A stretch of DNA of 64,000 bases from Panulirus ornatus. Taxonomy: Eukaryota > Arthropoda > Malacostraca > Decapoda > Palinuridae. Below the pieces are notes generated by a model. That model saw nothing but the letters and a program-made list of their open reading frames with translations, did not search any database and had not been told where the DNA came from. A program made the position numbers and the translations under genes. Shown piece by piece: positions 1 through 12,153 of this stretch (position 1 is its first letter; each line of letters begins with the position of its first letter). The stretch lies in assembly GCF_036320965.1 (NCBI RefSeq), contig NC_092238.1, forward strand, positions 23,639,903-23,703,902, read 5' to 3'.

Positions 1-260
1 GGGGCCTGTTTGTGGATAGGGAGCTGTGGTTTCAGTGCATTACACATGACAGCTAGAAACTGAGTGTGACCAAATGTGGCTGTTTTTGTCTGTTTTCCTA
101 GCACTACCTTGCTGAAGCAGGGGGTAACGATGCTGTTTCCTGTGGAGCAGAGTGATGCCAGGAATGGATTCAAGACAAGCGAGTTTAATGTGTACATGTG
201 TATATATTGAAATGTCTGTGTATGTATATGTTGATGTGTATATGCATGTGTATGGGTGTT

Positions 261-315
<55 letters not shown>

Positions 316-395
316 ATATGAGTGGATGGGTCATTCTTTTTTCTGTTTCCTGGTGCTACCTTGCTGACATGGGAAATGGCGATCAAGCGTAATAA
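1..395 (+). mobile_element. RTE 3' UTR remnant, cut by window start
   Basis: The stretch begins inside the long RTE 3' UTR (ggggcctgtttgtggatagg, then the agctgtggtttcagtgcatt block) and runs to a decayed tail hairpin (ctaccttgctgacatgggaa, about 355-375). The internal TA segment is expanded to about 40 bp of (TA)n at 267-309. It belongs to an older subfamily that carries an extra block after the first tail motif, like the fragment at 9500-9735. Confidence 0.75.
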
Positions 396-429
396 GTTTA
401 TTGAGTGTACCAGGAAAAGTTTTTGCAGA

Positions 430-600
430 ATAATCGAGGAGCAAAGAGTATTAGGAAGAGCAGGGGATGTGTGAAGTGGATTTTTGAGGTGAGAATGATT
501 GTGGAAAATTATTGAGTGAAAGGTAAGGTGTGTACAGCTTTAATGGATATGAAGAAAGCGTATTACTGAATCAAGTGGATATGCATTTGCTACTCTAGAG
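430..600 (+). mobile_element. Decayed RTE-like reverse transcriptase fragment
   Basis: The conceptual translation, with frame breaks, resembles the RT segment around GRGC...VDQ and [12 protein letters not shown]: a GAKSIRKSRGCVKWIF-like and then an ALMDMKKAYY-like stretch. It is very degraded, and assignment rests on that block only. Confidence 0.4.
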
Positions 601-619
601 AAGGATTTCACACTACCCA

Positions 620-985
620 TTGTTTGTCCTAATACCCAATATATCCTTAACTCATCCCATAATGCAGTCCACTTTCTCTCATACATCTTCCAAACATTTG
701 CACGCCTTCCTTATAAGTACTGCCCTAACACCTATGTTTCCTCTTTCACTAGCAACTTTACTTATTCATCTCATCACTTGCTACCCTTTTTAATCTGCCC
801 ACCTCCCACCTTTTGTATGCCATATGCATCTCTTCAACATGCCATCAATGTTTCCCTACATACCTCCCATTCCTCACCCACTCCCTCCATTAGCTCTCAC
901 CTTTTGCCAATCTGCACTCAATTTCTCATGGATCTTCACACAAGCTCACTTACTTTCACCACCCTCTTTCACACTGTGATGGAAA
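620..985 (-). mobile_element. Decayed RTE-like endonuclease-RT linker fragment
   Basis: The + strand text runs in parallel with the antisense of the RTE linker in R5 and R12 (acccttttt aatctgccca, cctcccaccttttgtatgcc, then ttcaccaccctctttcac). It is many substitutions away from the young copies, so it is an old insertion. No open frame survives. Confidence 0.6.
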
Positions 986-1587
986 ATTGTACTTTTAGAG
1001 ATTGCTCTTGAAATTTTACATTGTAATCAAAGGGTTAAGTTAAAGGCAGAAAAACTTTGAAATGAAGAAGAAACATTCCCCACTACCTGCCACTATGCAA
1101 ACACCAAGTAAACAAAAGTGTTCAACCACTTAGATGACCACTTACACAAATCTTTGGCCCTCTTTAGTAACAATGATCTAAACAATGAACATGTTCTCGT
1201 GTACTCTTAAAAGCTTATAGATGCTTTACATACCTAAAGAGAGATATATAAGAGAAAAAGAGCTGTGCTGCACTGTTGCTTTGGATAACATTTTTAAAAG
1301 GCCTAAACAAAGTTCTCCACCTCCAGGTAATTGCTAAATCAGATAATTCAAAGACCAATACAAATAGGCCTATTTCCATCTCCCTCTCCCTCTCCCTCCC
1401 AGTATCTTTCACTCAGCCACATCCCATTCCACCACTTCCTCTAACACTCACCACAACTTTTCTTGGTGGGTTTTCTTTAAATAAAGTTGAATATTTTTTC
1501 TTATGTTAGCTCAAAGAGCATAGGCAAATGAATGTTTTAGTCAAGGCTTTCTCATTTATGCTAGATATACATAGATATACCCTATCT
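986..1587. other. Unassigned AT-rich sequence
   Basis: Nothing coding is supported here. It holds a short ctccctctccctctccctcc run near 1380-1400 and otherwise unique-looking DNA up to the RTE fragment at 1588. Confidence 0.5.
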
Positions 1588-2240
1588 GGAGGAAGTGAAG
1601 TGTTTTAGATATCTGGGAGTGGATTTGGTAGCGGATGGAACCATGGAAGCGGAAGAGAGTCAGAGGATGGGGGAGGAGGCGAAGGTTCTGGGAGCGTTGA
1701 AGAATGCGTGGAAGGCGAGAACATTATCTCGGAAAGCAAAAAATGGGTATGTTTGAAGAAATAGTGGTTCCAACTATGTTATGTGGTTGCAAGGCCTGGG
1801 CTATAGGTAGAGTTGTGCGGAGGAGAGTGGATGCGTTGGAAATGAGATGTTTGAGGACAATATGTGGTGTGAGATGGTTTGATCGAGTAAGTAATGAAAG
1901 GGTAAGAGATATGTGGTAATAAAAAGAGTGTGGTTGAGAGAGCAGAAGAGGGTGTATTGAAATGGTTTAGTCACATGGAGAGAATGAGTGAGGAAAGATT
2001 GACAGAGAGAGGATATATGTGTCAGAGGTGGAGGGAACAAGAAGTGGGAGACTAAATTGGAAGGATGGAGTGAAAAAGATTTTGAGCAATTGGGGCCTGA
2101 ATATGCAGGAGGGTGAAAGGTGTGCGAGAAATAGAGTGAATTGGAATGATGTGGTATACTGGAGTCAGTGTGCTGTCTATGGATTGAACCGGGGCATGTC
2201 AAGCATCTGGGATAAACCATGGAAAGTTTTGTTGGGCCAT
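1588..2240 (+). mobile_element. RTE fragment, RT C-terminal part, 3' end missing
   Basis: It covers the segment from [13 protein letters not shown] to the ORF end ([13 protein letters not shown]) and stops a few dozen bases into the 3' UTR, with no tail hairpin or poly(A). The frame is broken repeatedly: a one-base insertion in the gcaaaaaatggg run near 1738 and stops near 1918. It is an intermediate-age copy truncated at both ends. Confidence 0.8.
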
Positions 2241-2640
2241 TTTGACTTGTGTTCAGCCATGGTTACCCTACTTAAAAAAAGACAAACATGATAGAGAAAG
2301 TCCATTGGTGAGATACCAGTATGATTGTTGGACTGAGTAACAAATCCTGCGAGAGCAGACTAAATTTATTTTAGCTGAGAAAGGAGATGGTGAAAAGGTG
2401 ACTTTGGTATTCAAAATTATCAAAGGCTTTTATTATCTCAGTCTAAGCTGTTACTGAAGCCTTGATTCATCTTATTCCATGCATAGTGATCGATTCAATT
2501 TTCGGCAAATGTTTTAACTTGAACGAGGCGATGTACTTTTACTTCAACAGAACTGTTTAAATCACTTATCACAGATATGTTTATGGGTAGGCGTGATAAA
2601 TATTTAGCTTCATGTCTATGACTGATATTATTTTAAACAT
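2241..2640. other. Unassigned sequence
   Basis: AT-rich DNA with no coding support and no match noticed to other parts of the window. Confidence 0.45.
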
Positions 2641-2641
2641 C

Positions 2642-2764
<123 letters not shown>

Positions 2765-2769
2765 GCTCC

Positions 2770-3000
2770 AGTAACTGACAAAAGTCCACATGAAGGCTGG
2801 GCCCCAATTTGAATATAGAGAGGTTAATGAAAAGGAAGAACAGACAAGAGAAAATACTTAAGAATTTTGGAGGAAGTGAAAACCTGTCTTTTAAAATGTT
2901 GGGTCATAGTTATTGGAAAAGATATGAAATGGTAGGGAGCTCCAATGCTTTGAGGTATAGGGAAAGAAACATCAAAACATCCCTCCCTTGAGTTGCCAAC
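2770..3000 (-). mobile_element. Jockey-like LINE 3' end remnant
   Basis: The minus-strand translation contains FKRQVFTSSKIL. That matches the C-terminal [12 protein letters not shown] of the Jockey-like element around 52781-52880. The nucleotide match (aaaagacaggt, cacttcctccaaaatt) supports a common family. Only the 3' end of the ORF is present. Confidence 0.6.
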
Positions 3001-3429
3001 TGCCACAAAACAGTCATGTGATGCAGCAGCTTGCCAAGTATAGCATGGTGTAGCTAGTGGTGGGGCACACAAACAGCCACCTCTCAGAAGTAAAAGCCAA
3101 ACTCATACCTATAGAAGAGGGAAGGTGAAACAACATTGCAGCATAGGGCAAATGGGTCAAGTTTTGAAGTTTGCATTTCACTATACTAATCTATAAGTTT
3201 CTGACATCTCTCAGTGTCACAGACAGCCTCAAAAGGATTCAGTTGGCTGTTGCTGTTTGAATACTATTGTACTTTGAAATGAGATTTTTAATGAATATGT
3301 GTATGATGCACAGAGTGAAACAGTCAATGACAACCACATTAATGAGGCTAACAAGGATCTGTATCTGATAATGTTACATAAATGTAATTGCACTGCATGA
3401 ATATTTGATTCAAAGACACAAGGAAAGAA

Positions 3430-4310
3430 AATAGCAGCTGTCTGTCTTGACTTTGCTTAAGTGTTTGACAGAATAAGCTATAAGATCCTACTGGAAAAAA
3501 TTGGAAAATAGAACAGAAAAGCAAAGATAGGAAAGTGGATTAAGGAATTTTTTTCAGCCCAAAGACTCAAGCTAGTGGCAAATTGAAGTATGTTGTATAG
3601 ATAAGATGTTTTCTCAGGAACAGTATTTGCCCCAGTACTCTTTATGTTAATGTTACTCAGTATGATTGATGATATAAAAGAACTTATAATAAGGAGATTC
3701 ATAGATGTCAGAGTCAGCAGGATGGTAAGGAAAGAATAGGACAAAGTTTAGGAAGCACTGAACATGACAAACAAATGGGCAGAGGAGAATGTAATGGAAT
3801 TTATTGAAGAAAAAGCTAAAGAAGTAAGTCATTTACACCCTGTGAAGGATAAAGAGGAATGGAAATGAATGAAGAATGAAGACTTAAAGATTTTGGAGTA
3901 AATGTAAAGCTAAAGTATGGAGAATACATTGATAAAATAACAATATCTGATCAAGAAATGAGTTAGGTGAAAATTGAAACATTTATTATGAATAAAACAC
4001 TGATGATGCTGTCCAGTACATTCATAAAAAGCAAACTTAGAACCTCTCAAGAAGGAATGAGAGGTTATTCAGTGTACTACAGTACCAGGTAAGATAGGAA
4101 ATCTTCACAGACTAGGTGTGGAAACATTCAAAGGAGGCTCTGATAAATGTTTTACAACATATCCAGATGAGCCCAAGACTGATAATTGTACAATGTGCAC
4201 AGTGGCAAAAAGATGATGTTAATCAAGCAAGATATGAGATGAGTGTTCCATGTAGTCCTGCCGTACAGCAAAATCTTGTTATATGTACCTGTAGGTAGGT
4301 AACCATCATT
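3430..4310 (+). mobile_element. CR1-like LINE remnant (RT and C-terminus)
   Basis: The translation, with breaks, shows a LDFA-VFDRISYKILLEKI block, as in the CR1 RT motif DFAKAFDKVPHxxLL, then a SGTVFAPVLFMLMLL-like version of the QGSVLGPLLF motif. The 3' end (about 4120-4310) has an IQMSPRLIIVQC block that matches 38380-38590 at the DNA level. No long frame is left. Confidence 0.6.
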
Positions 4311-6735
4311 TACCTCTTACCCTTATCCTCCTCCTCTTCCATATCATCATCTTTCCTTTTTGTTCCTCCTCTCTTCCTCTCCTCCTCCACCAGTATTGTG
4401 CACTTGCTCCTTATCCTCGTCACTTTCTTCCACCTAACCTCTCTCCTCTTTCTCCCACAAGTTTTTTCCATCCACTCATTAGTCAGATGAATATTATAGA
4501 AGTTGGCTTTTTAATCCTCATTTATATGTGTAAAGGCTTGCCCATGTGAGTTCTTTAATTTTCATGTACTGTAAATGCTATAAGTATACAAATTTCCTTT
4601 TCTCTCTTATCTGTAAAATGGTTAACACTCCAAAGTTTTACTATTAGGTTCATGTGCTTTAAAGTCGTGAGATTTTTTCAGTAACTATAATGCACCCTCT
4701 CAGGCAGTATAGGCACTAATATGTATTATGTTCATTTTGATATTGTGTGTCACAAAACCAGGGTTTAAGGAAGACTTGTCTCAGGCACATCATAATGTGA
4801 CGTGTTTGTTGGTAAATTGTCTTGCTCTTGGTTGGTAACAACAACAACAAAAACATCAACAACATAACTTGATCAATTCATGTTACCTGCAGCCAAAATA
4901 AGAGTGGATTCATCTTCTCAGTCCCCAGCCCAGGTTCACACAACACTCTTGGGTACCAGCGTGAGTAGTGCTACCACTGCCATGCATTTACCAGTTTTAT
5001 TCTGCTTATGTAGTATCCTTTTGCTTTAGTAGATTGTTGATATTGTTTTGTTTTCTATCTTTGTCAGGAAAAGGACAGTAAAAGTATTATAGGGGCATTG
5101 CATGGTTGTATTTACAGTTCAGAAAATGGTGAACATTTTAGTTGATATTCTCCTGTAGCATATATACTGTCCACCTGCTTGGAAGTCTACTACCTCTTAA
5201 TAGTCCACCACCATACAGTATTTGTAGTTGATGCATGTTGTAAATTTCTGTTTCTTTGCTTTAATAGATTAACTTTGTGTAAGGTATAGTGGCAGCTTAT
5301 GCATGAAACTGATAAAGGAAATGCCAGAGGTACCTGTCTATAATATTAAGGTCTAATGTGAATTACTGTAATGCATGTTTTTATCTAGAGTTTCCATCAC
5401 CACCATTGCCATGCTAAGATAGTTGCTTGAACTTACCTGACATATGACACATGTGTAGGGCATTATATTGGCATGGAGTTTGCTTTGATTAAGAGTAGCA
5501 TAGTGTGGCTGATCATGAGGTTATGGGCTGCTGAAATGAATATTAACCTTAAAAATTGCTGGTTGATTAGTATTTTAGATTGATTTAAGTGATAGTTTTA
5601 TATGTGCAGCTTCCCTCCCAGGAATACCTCATACTTGTGCTAAATATGAAAGAAAGTCACATATGTAGTTTTGTACATCATCTATTAACAGACTGACATA
5701 TGGATTAATGACCACATGAATGAGGAATTTACTCCTAGAAAGTGTTGTCCCCTACTAGGCAAATGGGAACTACCTAGACTTGCAGAATCACTGTCAGATA
5801 TAAACCCTATACATTACAATGTCTACTGCATTTAAGGGAGGGTGGCTTATGCAAAATAGTTTTCAAACTTCTGGCTACATTATCATTTCCATATGTTCAC
5901 GTATCAGAATTCCCAAGAGCAGTTCTCAGGATTTATGATGAATATGATATGTTGCTTTAACTGCAGTATAATTGTCTGTAAGGTAAAGAAGTGCCACCTG
6001 CTTGCAGAGAAAATAATTTGTAAATAAGTTAGTTGCCTCAGCAGATAGTATCCAAATTCCATCTTTACATAAGTAATTCGGTATCTGTCTCTGTTTTGAA
6101 TTAGCCAGACCCAGGAAATTTTTCACATCTATACCTCAAAGTTGGTGCAGGCACTGCATCTTACAAACATTCTGCACCCACTTCTTTTAGATTATCCCAT
6201 TTACCAGACCTTTGTTATATTTTTTTTCTTTTTCTCTCCCCCTTGCAAGACTTGACTCACAGCTTCAATTTTTCACTTACAATACCCACAGAGCACCATT
6301 CCAAAATACTTACTCATTTACAACTTTGATTTTCGTTTTTTCAAACCTACTACACTATTTTTACCCATCTCTTTTAAAAACAAGACTCCTGGTGTGTGAA
6401 TGTAATTACCTGTTTGTAATGTATAGGGAGTTTTACCAGACTACACTTGCATGAGGTTACACCGTGAGTAAAAGTCACCTTTGGCAAGGCAGTGCCAGTT
6501 TGTGTACAGTGTCATCAGAGAACTTATCACTTCAAAGGAGTCCACATTTCCCTGCTACTGGAAGCAGCACACCCTTGGGCTGCAGGAGTCTCAGGAAAGA
6601 GATCTTTGGTAACACCAGGACTCTTTTCTTAGAAAGGATCCAGGGGTAATTGTAAATTGATTTTTTTTTCATATATGACATTTCCCATGTAAGCCCAGTA
6701 GTACCAGGAACAGATATAGAAACTACCTCATTCAT
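4311..6735. other. Unassigned sequence, no gene seen
   Basis: A CT-rich stretch (4310-4450) and a short imperfect (AAC)n at 4838-4865 are the only simple features. Open frames here are short and carry no recognisable motif. It may belong to a long 5' COPA intron, but the sequence does not show that. Confidence 0.45.
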
Positions 6736-6739
6736 TCTT

Positions 6740-7230
6740 ATCCTTTATCTAGCTGTCATGTATAAAACACTGAGACCAGAGGCCCCTATGAACAACCATC
6801 TTCCAGTGATGTTTTTCTTTGTTTCTCCCAACCACTTCACATGCCTTGGTTCAGTCCATTGATAGCACGTCTTCCTCCATGTACCACATTTAGCTCTGCC
6901 CCTTGCATGTCTTGCACATTCAAGCTTCAAGCTTTCAAAGCATCTTTCACTCCATCCTTCCACATCCACCTTGATTTCCCTCCACTTCAGACATGTATAC
7001 CTTCTTGAGTCGTCTTTTCCTGACTAATCCTCTCCAAAAGACAAAACAGTTTTTGCACACCTCTTCATCTTTTCATACTACCACACCTCTCTCTTACCAT
7101 ATTATTTCTTATTTGATCAACCCTCCTGACATCACATATTGTCCTCAGACATTTCATTTCCAGCACATTCACTCAGTTCTGTACATAATTTTTTTTTTTA
7201 TTTGTCTAAGGTCCACACCTATCATCCAAA
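6740..7230 (-). mobile_element. Old RTE fragment, RT C-terminus and start of 3' UTR
   Basis: The + strand carries the antisense landmarks of the RTE in diverged form: cttcacatgccttggttcag, tcactccatccttccacatc, the decayed tgtcctcagacatttcattt block. There are many indels and no frame. It lies head to head with the next fragment. Confidence 0.65.
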
Positions 7231-7231
7231 C

Positions 7232-7975
7232 AGCACCATTGGAAACTGAGGTGATCCTTAGGGTGGGTGAGAGGATGAAGGATATAGGAGCATTGAGGAA
7301 TGTTAAAAAGAGAGGTATCTGGGAGGATGAATATGGGTATGTGTGAAGGTATGCTATTCCCAGTGATGCTGTTGTATGTGTGTGAGGCATGGACTATTGA
7401 TGAGAATGTGTGAAGGGTGGATGTGTGGGAAATGAGATGTTTGACAATGATATGCGGCGTGAGGTGGTTTTATAGAACAAGTAATGTCAAAGGTAAGAGA
7501 GAAATGTGGCAATAAAGAGAGCATGTTTGAGAAACCTGAAGAGGATGTGCTGATATGGTTTGGACATATGGAGAGAATGAGTGAGGAGAGCCTGACAGGG
7601 AGGATATTTATGTGCCAGATGTGGAGGGGGAAATGAGAATCTGGAGACCAAATAGATGAAAGGATGGAATGAAAAAAATTTTAAGTGCTTAGGATCTGAA
7701 CACGCAGGGTGGTGAAAGGCATGCACACACAGGATAGGTGAACTGGAACAATGTGGTATACATGGAGCTATGTGCTGTCAGTGGACTGAACCAGAACATA
7801 TGAAGCAGCCAGGGGAAATCATGGAAAGGCTCCTGGTGCTTGGTTGTGTGGATAGAGGGCTGTGGTTTTGGTACATTACACATGACAGCTAGAGAAATGA
7901 TATGAGCAAATGAGGCTTCTCTTTGTCTGTTCCCAGTGCTACCTTACAAATACTGGAAATGACAAACAAGTATGA
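7232..7975 (+). mobile_element. Old RTE fragment, RT C-terminus to tail
   Basis: It runs from a VGERMKDIGALRNV block (compare [14 protein letters not shown] in young copies) through a MERMSEE-like block to the 3' UTR (gacagctagagaaatgatat) and a weak tail at about 7950-7975. Stops and frameshifts are common, and it is one of the oldest RTE copies here. Confidence 0.7.
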
Positions 7976-9330
7976 AAGAAAGAAGAAAAAGATGTTGGTA
8001 TATGTATATGCTATAGTGTATTCTCTTCAGCTGTCCACACAGTTTTATCTTCCACATTTGTATTCCCACCTGTTTCTTCATCCATCAGTATCTACATTCT
8101 CATCGAAAAACAGTGGAATTTGATGACACTGGGGTCATTACTCAGAATTTTCATAGTTTCTAACAACTATACTTTTGTGTCATTATGCAAAGGGAATTAC
8201 TGTATTTACAGTTTCCCAATATCCTCACATTAATATAAATGGAAACTTACTTGGTAATGCTGTAGGGGATTTTAAATATTGGCAGTGGGTGAAAGAAACT
8301 ATATATTAAGTTAATGAAATCAGTAGCACTTTAAACATGCAGCACAGTCTTACTGAATGCACTTCTTTGCTTTATCACGAAGGAACATCTAGGTCACTAG
8401 GCTGTCCAGCTTTTTCCATTTCAGAATAGTAAGATGATTTATCCCACGCATCTAACAAAGCCTTTGCTTGCAACTAATTTCTTTGTTGCACTTACACAGT
8501 GAATGCAGATACACTTCTGCAACATATTTAATTGTTGCATGGATGTTGCATTGAGCCAATATTCATGCATGAGTGCTTCTACTTAAAATTACAATGTCTT
8601 TACTTGATTCCACATTGAGCAAAAGATGCAAGTCATATTATCAGATCATATGAACTGTATTTGTGTTTTATGGATTGGGAACTTATTTTCACATCTTTAA
8701 TTTGAAAACATCAACATAACAGTGATCAAGACAAAATTATTCTGTCTAATGATTCTGTAGAAACATCAGCCAAGTGCATGGTTGAGTCTTTCTGGATGAT
8801 ATGTCCATGTAGAATGTTTAGCAGGTTATAGATTGGTCAAGGTAAATTGTAGTACAGGAAAAGTTAAAAATACGAGTAGAAAACAGATATATCGCAATAG
8901 ATTTAGAGAGAAAAATGATTATATGTTTATATATTCCTGTAGGATAAAGTTGTATAAATGATTATGTGAATTGTATAGAAAATGCATATTGCTATAGGCT
9001 GCTTAATGAATATAGTATAGAATAATGCTTGAAAATTAACAAGAAGTCAGGGCCGTATATATTGCGAGAATATATGTGGTTGTAGAATTACCTTGAACAC
9101 CTGAAAGTATTAAAGATTATTTGGATGATGGGTATGACTTGACCTTAAGGACCCTGGTGGCTGATAAGCTTCAGGACCAAGAGAGTTTAGGTATGTGGAC
9201 AATTTCATAACGTGGACACTGTCATGAACATGTACCTAGGGAAAATGTATAACGAACCAAAGTGCTTGTCAGTTTGGTTATATTAGTGTTTTCCACAAAT
9301 GCCTGTGGTTTTGATTCATGCAACCTGCTG
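7976..9330. other. Unassigned AT-rich sequence
   Basis: No gene, RNA or clear transposon part was recognised. The end of it grades into the degenerate satellite described next. Confidence 0.45.
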
Positions 9331-9500
9331 AAAAGGATTTTCCATAAGAAATATTTGAAAAATGCAGTGTTCTTTATCCTTCAACGATAAGTTGAATATA
9401 ATGATTGTAATTACCCTACATTCAAACATTCATATATTATGTAGCACTTTTAATTCTCCCACCAATTTTTACAATAAATTTTCTGATTATGTGAATTGCT
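9331..9500. repeat. Degenerate satellite, left block
   Basis: The blocks gataagttgaatataatgat and attatgtagcacttttaatt, plus the final gctattagttcac, align with the array at 21450-22200 (ataagttgaatattgttgat, ctatgtagcacttcaaattg, gctgttagttccac). This is the left remnant of a monomer of about 180-205 bp. Confidence 0.55.
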
Positions 9501-9735
9501 ATTAGTTCACAAGTCTGGGGCAAGCCATGGAAAGGTGTGTGGGGCCTGGATGTGGATAGGGAGCTGTGGTTTCAGTGCCTTACACATGACAGCTAGAGAC
9601 TGAGTGTGAACGAATGTGGCCATTTTTGTCTGTTTTCCTGGAGCTCTCTCGCTGAAGTAGGGGGTAGAGATGCTACTTCTTGTGTGGCAGGGTAGCACCA
9701 GAAATGGATGAAGGCAAGCAAGTATGAATATGTAC
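9501..9735 (+). mobile_element. RTE 3' UTR fragment, older subfamily
   Basis: It begins near the ORF end (aagtctggggcaagccatgg) and follows the UTR to a tail with the same extra block as at 1-190 (agtagggggtagagatgcta). 5' truncation left only the UTR. Confidence 0.75.
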
Positions 9736-9746
9736 TTTCATATATT

Positions 9747-12062
9747 TTTTTATTATTATTTTGCTTTGTCACTGTCTCCCGTGTTTGCGAGGTAGCGCAA
9801 GGAAACAGACGAAAAAAATGGCCCAACCCACCCCCATACACATGTATATACATACACGTCCCCACACGCAAAAATACATACCCATATATCTTAATGTACA
9901 CATATATATACACACACAGACATATACATATATACACATGCACACAATTCACACTGTCTGCCTTTATTCATTCCCATCGCCACCTCGCCACACATGGAAT
10001 AACAACCCCCTCCCCCCTCATGTGTGTGAGGTAGCGCTAGGAAAAGACAACAAAGGCCCCATTCGTTCACACTCAGTCTCTAGCTGTCATGCAATAATGC
10101 CCGAAACCACAGCTCCCTTTCCACATCCAGGCCCCACAGAACTTTCCATGGTTTACCCCAGACGCTTCACATGCCCTGATTCAATCCACTGACAGCACGT
10201 CAACCCCAGTATACCACATCGATCCAATTCACTCTATTCCGTGCCCTCCTTTCACCCTCCTGCATGTTCAGGCCCCGATCACACAAAATCTTTTTCACTC
10301 CATCTTTCCACCTCCAATTTGGTCACCCACTTCTCGTTCCCTCCACCATCGACACATATATCCTCTTGGTCAATCTTTCCTCACTCATTCTCTCCATGTG
10401 CCCAAACCATTTCAAAACACCCTCTTCTGCTCTCTCAACCACGCTCTTTTTATTTCCACACATCTCTCTTACCCTTACGTTACTTACTCGATATAACCAC
10501 CTCACACCACACATTGTCCTCAAACATCTCATTTCCAGCACATCCAGCCTCCTGCGCATAACTCTATCCATAGCCCACGCCTCGCAACCATACAACATTG
10601 TTGGAACCACTATTCCTTCAAACATACCCATTTTTGCTTTCCGAGATAATGATCTCGACTTCCACACATTCTTCAAGGCTCCCAGGATTTTCGCCCCCTC
10701 CCCCACCCTATGATCCACTTCCGCTTCCATGGTTCCATCCGCTGCCAGATCCACTCCCAGATATCTAAAACACTTCACTTCCTCCAGTTTTTCTCCATTC
10801 AAACTTACCTCCCAATTGACTTGACCCTCAACCCTACTGTACCTAATAACCTTGCTCTTATTCACATTTACTCTTAACTTTCTTCTTTCACACACTTTAC
10901 CAAACTCAGTCACCAGCTTCTGCAGTTTCTCACATGAATCAGCCACCAGCGCTGTATCATCAGCGAACAACATCTGACTCACTTCCCAAGCTCTCTCATC
11001 CCCAACAGACTTCATACTTGCCCCTCTTTCCAAAACTCTTGCATTCACCTCCTTAACAACCCCATCCATAAACAAATTAAACAACCATGGAGACATCACA
11101 CACCCCTGCCGCAAACCTACATTCACTGAGAACCAATCACTTTCCTCTCTTCCTACACGTACACATGCCTTACATCCTCGATAAAAACTTTTCACTGCTT
11201 CTAACAACTTACCTCCCACACCATATATTCTTAATACCTTCCACAGAGCATCTCTATCAACTCTATCATATGCCTTCTCCAGATCCATAAATGCTACATA
11301 CAAATCCATTTGCTTTTCTAAGTATTTCTCACATACATTCTTCAAAGCAAACACCTGATCCACACATCCTCTACCACTTCTGAAACCACACTGCTCTTCC
11401 CCAATCTGATGCTCTGTACATGCCTTCACCCTCTCAATCAATATCCTCCCATATAATTTACCAGGAATACTCAACAAACTTGTACCTCTGTAATTTGAGC
11501 ACTCACTCTTATCCCCTTTGTTTTTGTACAATGGCACTATGCACGCATTCCACCAATCCTCAGGCACCTCACCATGAGTCATACATACATTAAATAACCT
11601 TACCAACCAGTCAATAATACAGTCACCCCCTTTTTTAATTCCACTGCAATACCATCCAAACCTGCTGCCTTGCCGGCTTTCATCTTCCGCAAAGCTTTTA
11701 CTACCTCTTTTCTGTTTACCAAATCATTTTCCCTAACCCTCTCACTTTGCACACCACCTCGACCAAAACACCCTATATCTGCCACTCTATCATCAAACAC
11801 ATTCAATAAACCTTCAGAATACTCACTCCATCTCCTTCTCACATTACCACTACTTGTTATCACCTCCCCATTTGCGCCCTTCACTGAAGTTCCCATTTGC
11901 TCCCTTGTCTTACGCACTTTATTTACCTCCTTCCAGAACATCTTTTTATTCTCCCAAAAATTTAATGATACTCTCTCACCCCAACTCTCATTTGCCCTCT
12001 TTTTCACCTCTTGCACCATTCTCTTGACCTCCTGTCTCTTTCTTTTATACATCTCCCACTCA

Positions 12063-12063
<1 letters not shown>
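9747..12063 (-). mobile_element. RTE copy R1 (long 3' UTR), 5'-truncated
   Basis: On the minus strand it runs from the linker (sense of ttttatacatctcccactca, about 12045) through RT to the long 3' UTR and an (ATA)-type tail at 9747. RT motifs are readable: [39 protein letters not shown] and [11 protein letters not shown]. The coding part is 10323-12052 in two frames, because four bases are missing near 11636. A TGA after GTRSG near 10320 cuts off the last part. The 5' end abuts (TA)n at 12069-12122. Confidence 0.9.
10323..11606 (-). pseudogene. R1 reverse transcriptase frame (427 residues), broken
   Basis: The frame covers RT fingers, palm and thumb plus the connection region: [20 protein letters not shown] (palm motif A), [20 protein letters not shown] (motif B), the FADD catalytic motif with its two aspartates, and a C-terminal [20 protein letters not shown] segment. 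It starts after the 4-base deletion and ends at a premature TGA. The frame just upstream (11600-12052) holds the linker and AGLDGIAVE. It is not likely to be translated as one protein. Confidence 0.85.

Positions 12064-12068
<5 letters not shown>

Positions 12069-12122
<54 letters not shown>
12069..12122. repeat. (TA)n microsatellite between R1 and R2
   Basis: An uninterrupted run of about 54 bp at the 5' end of R1 and the 3' tail of R2. Confidence 0.95.
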
Positions 12123-12153
<31 letters not shown>
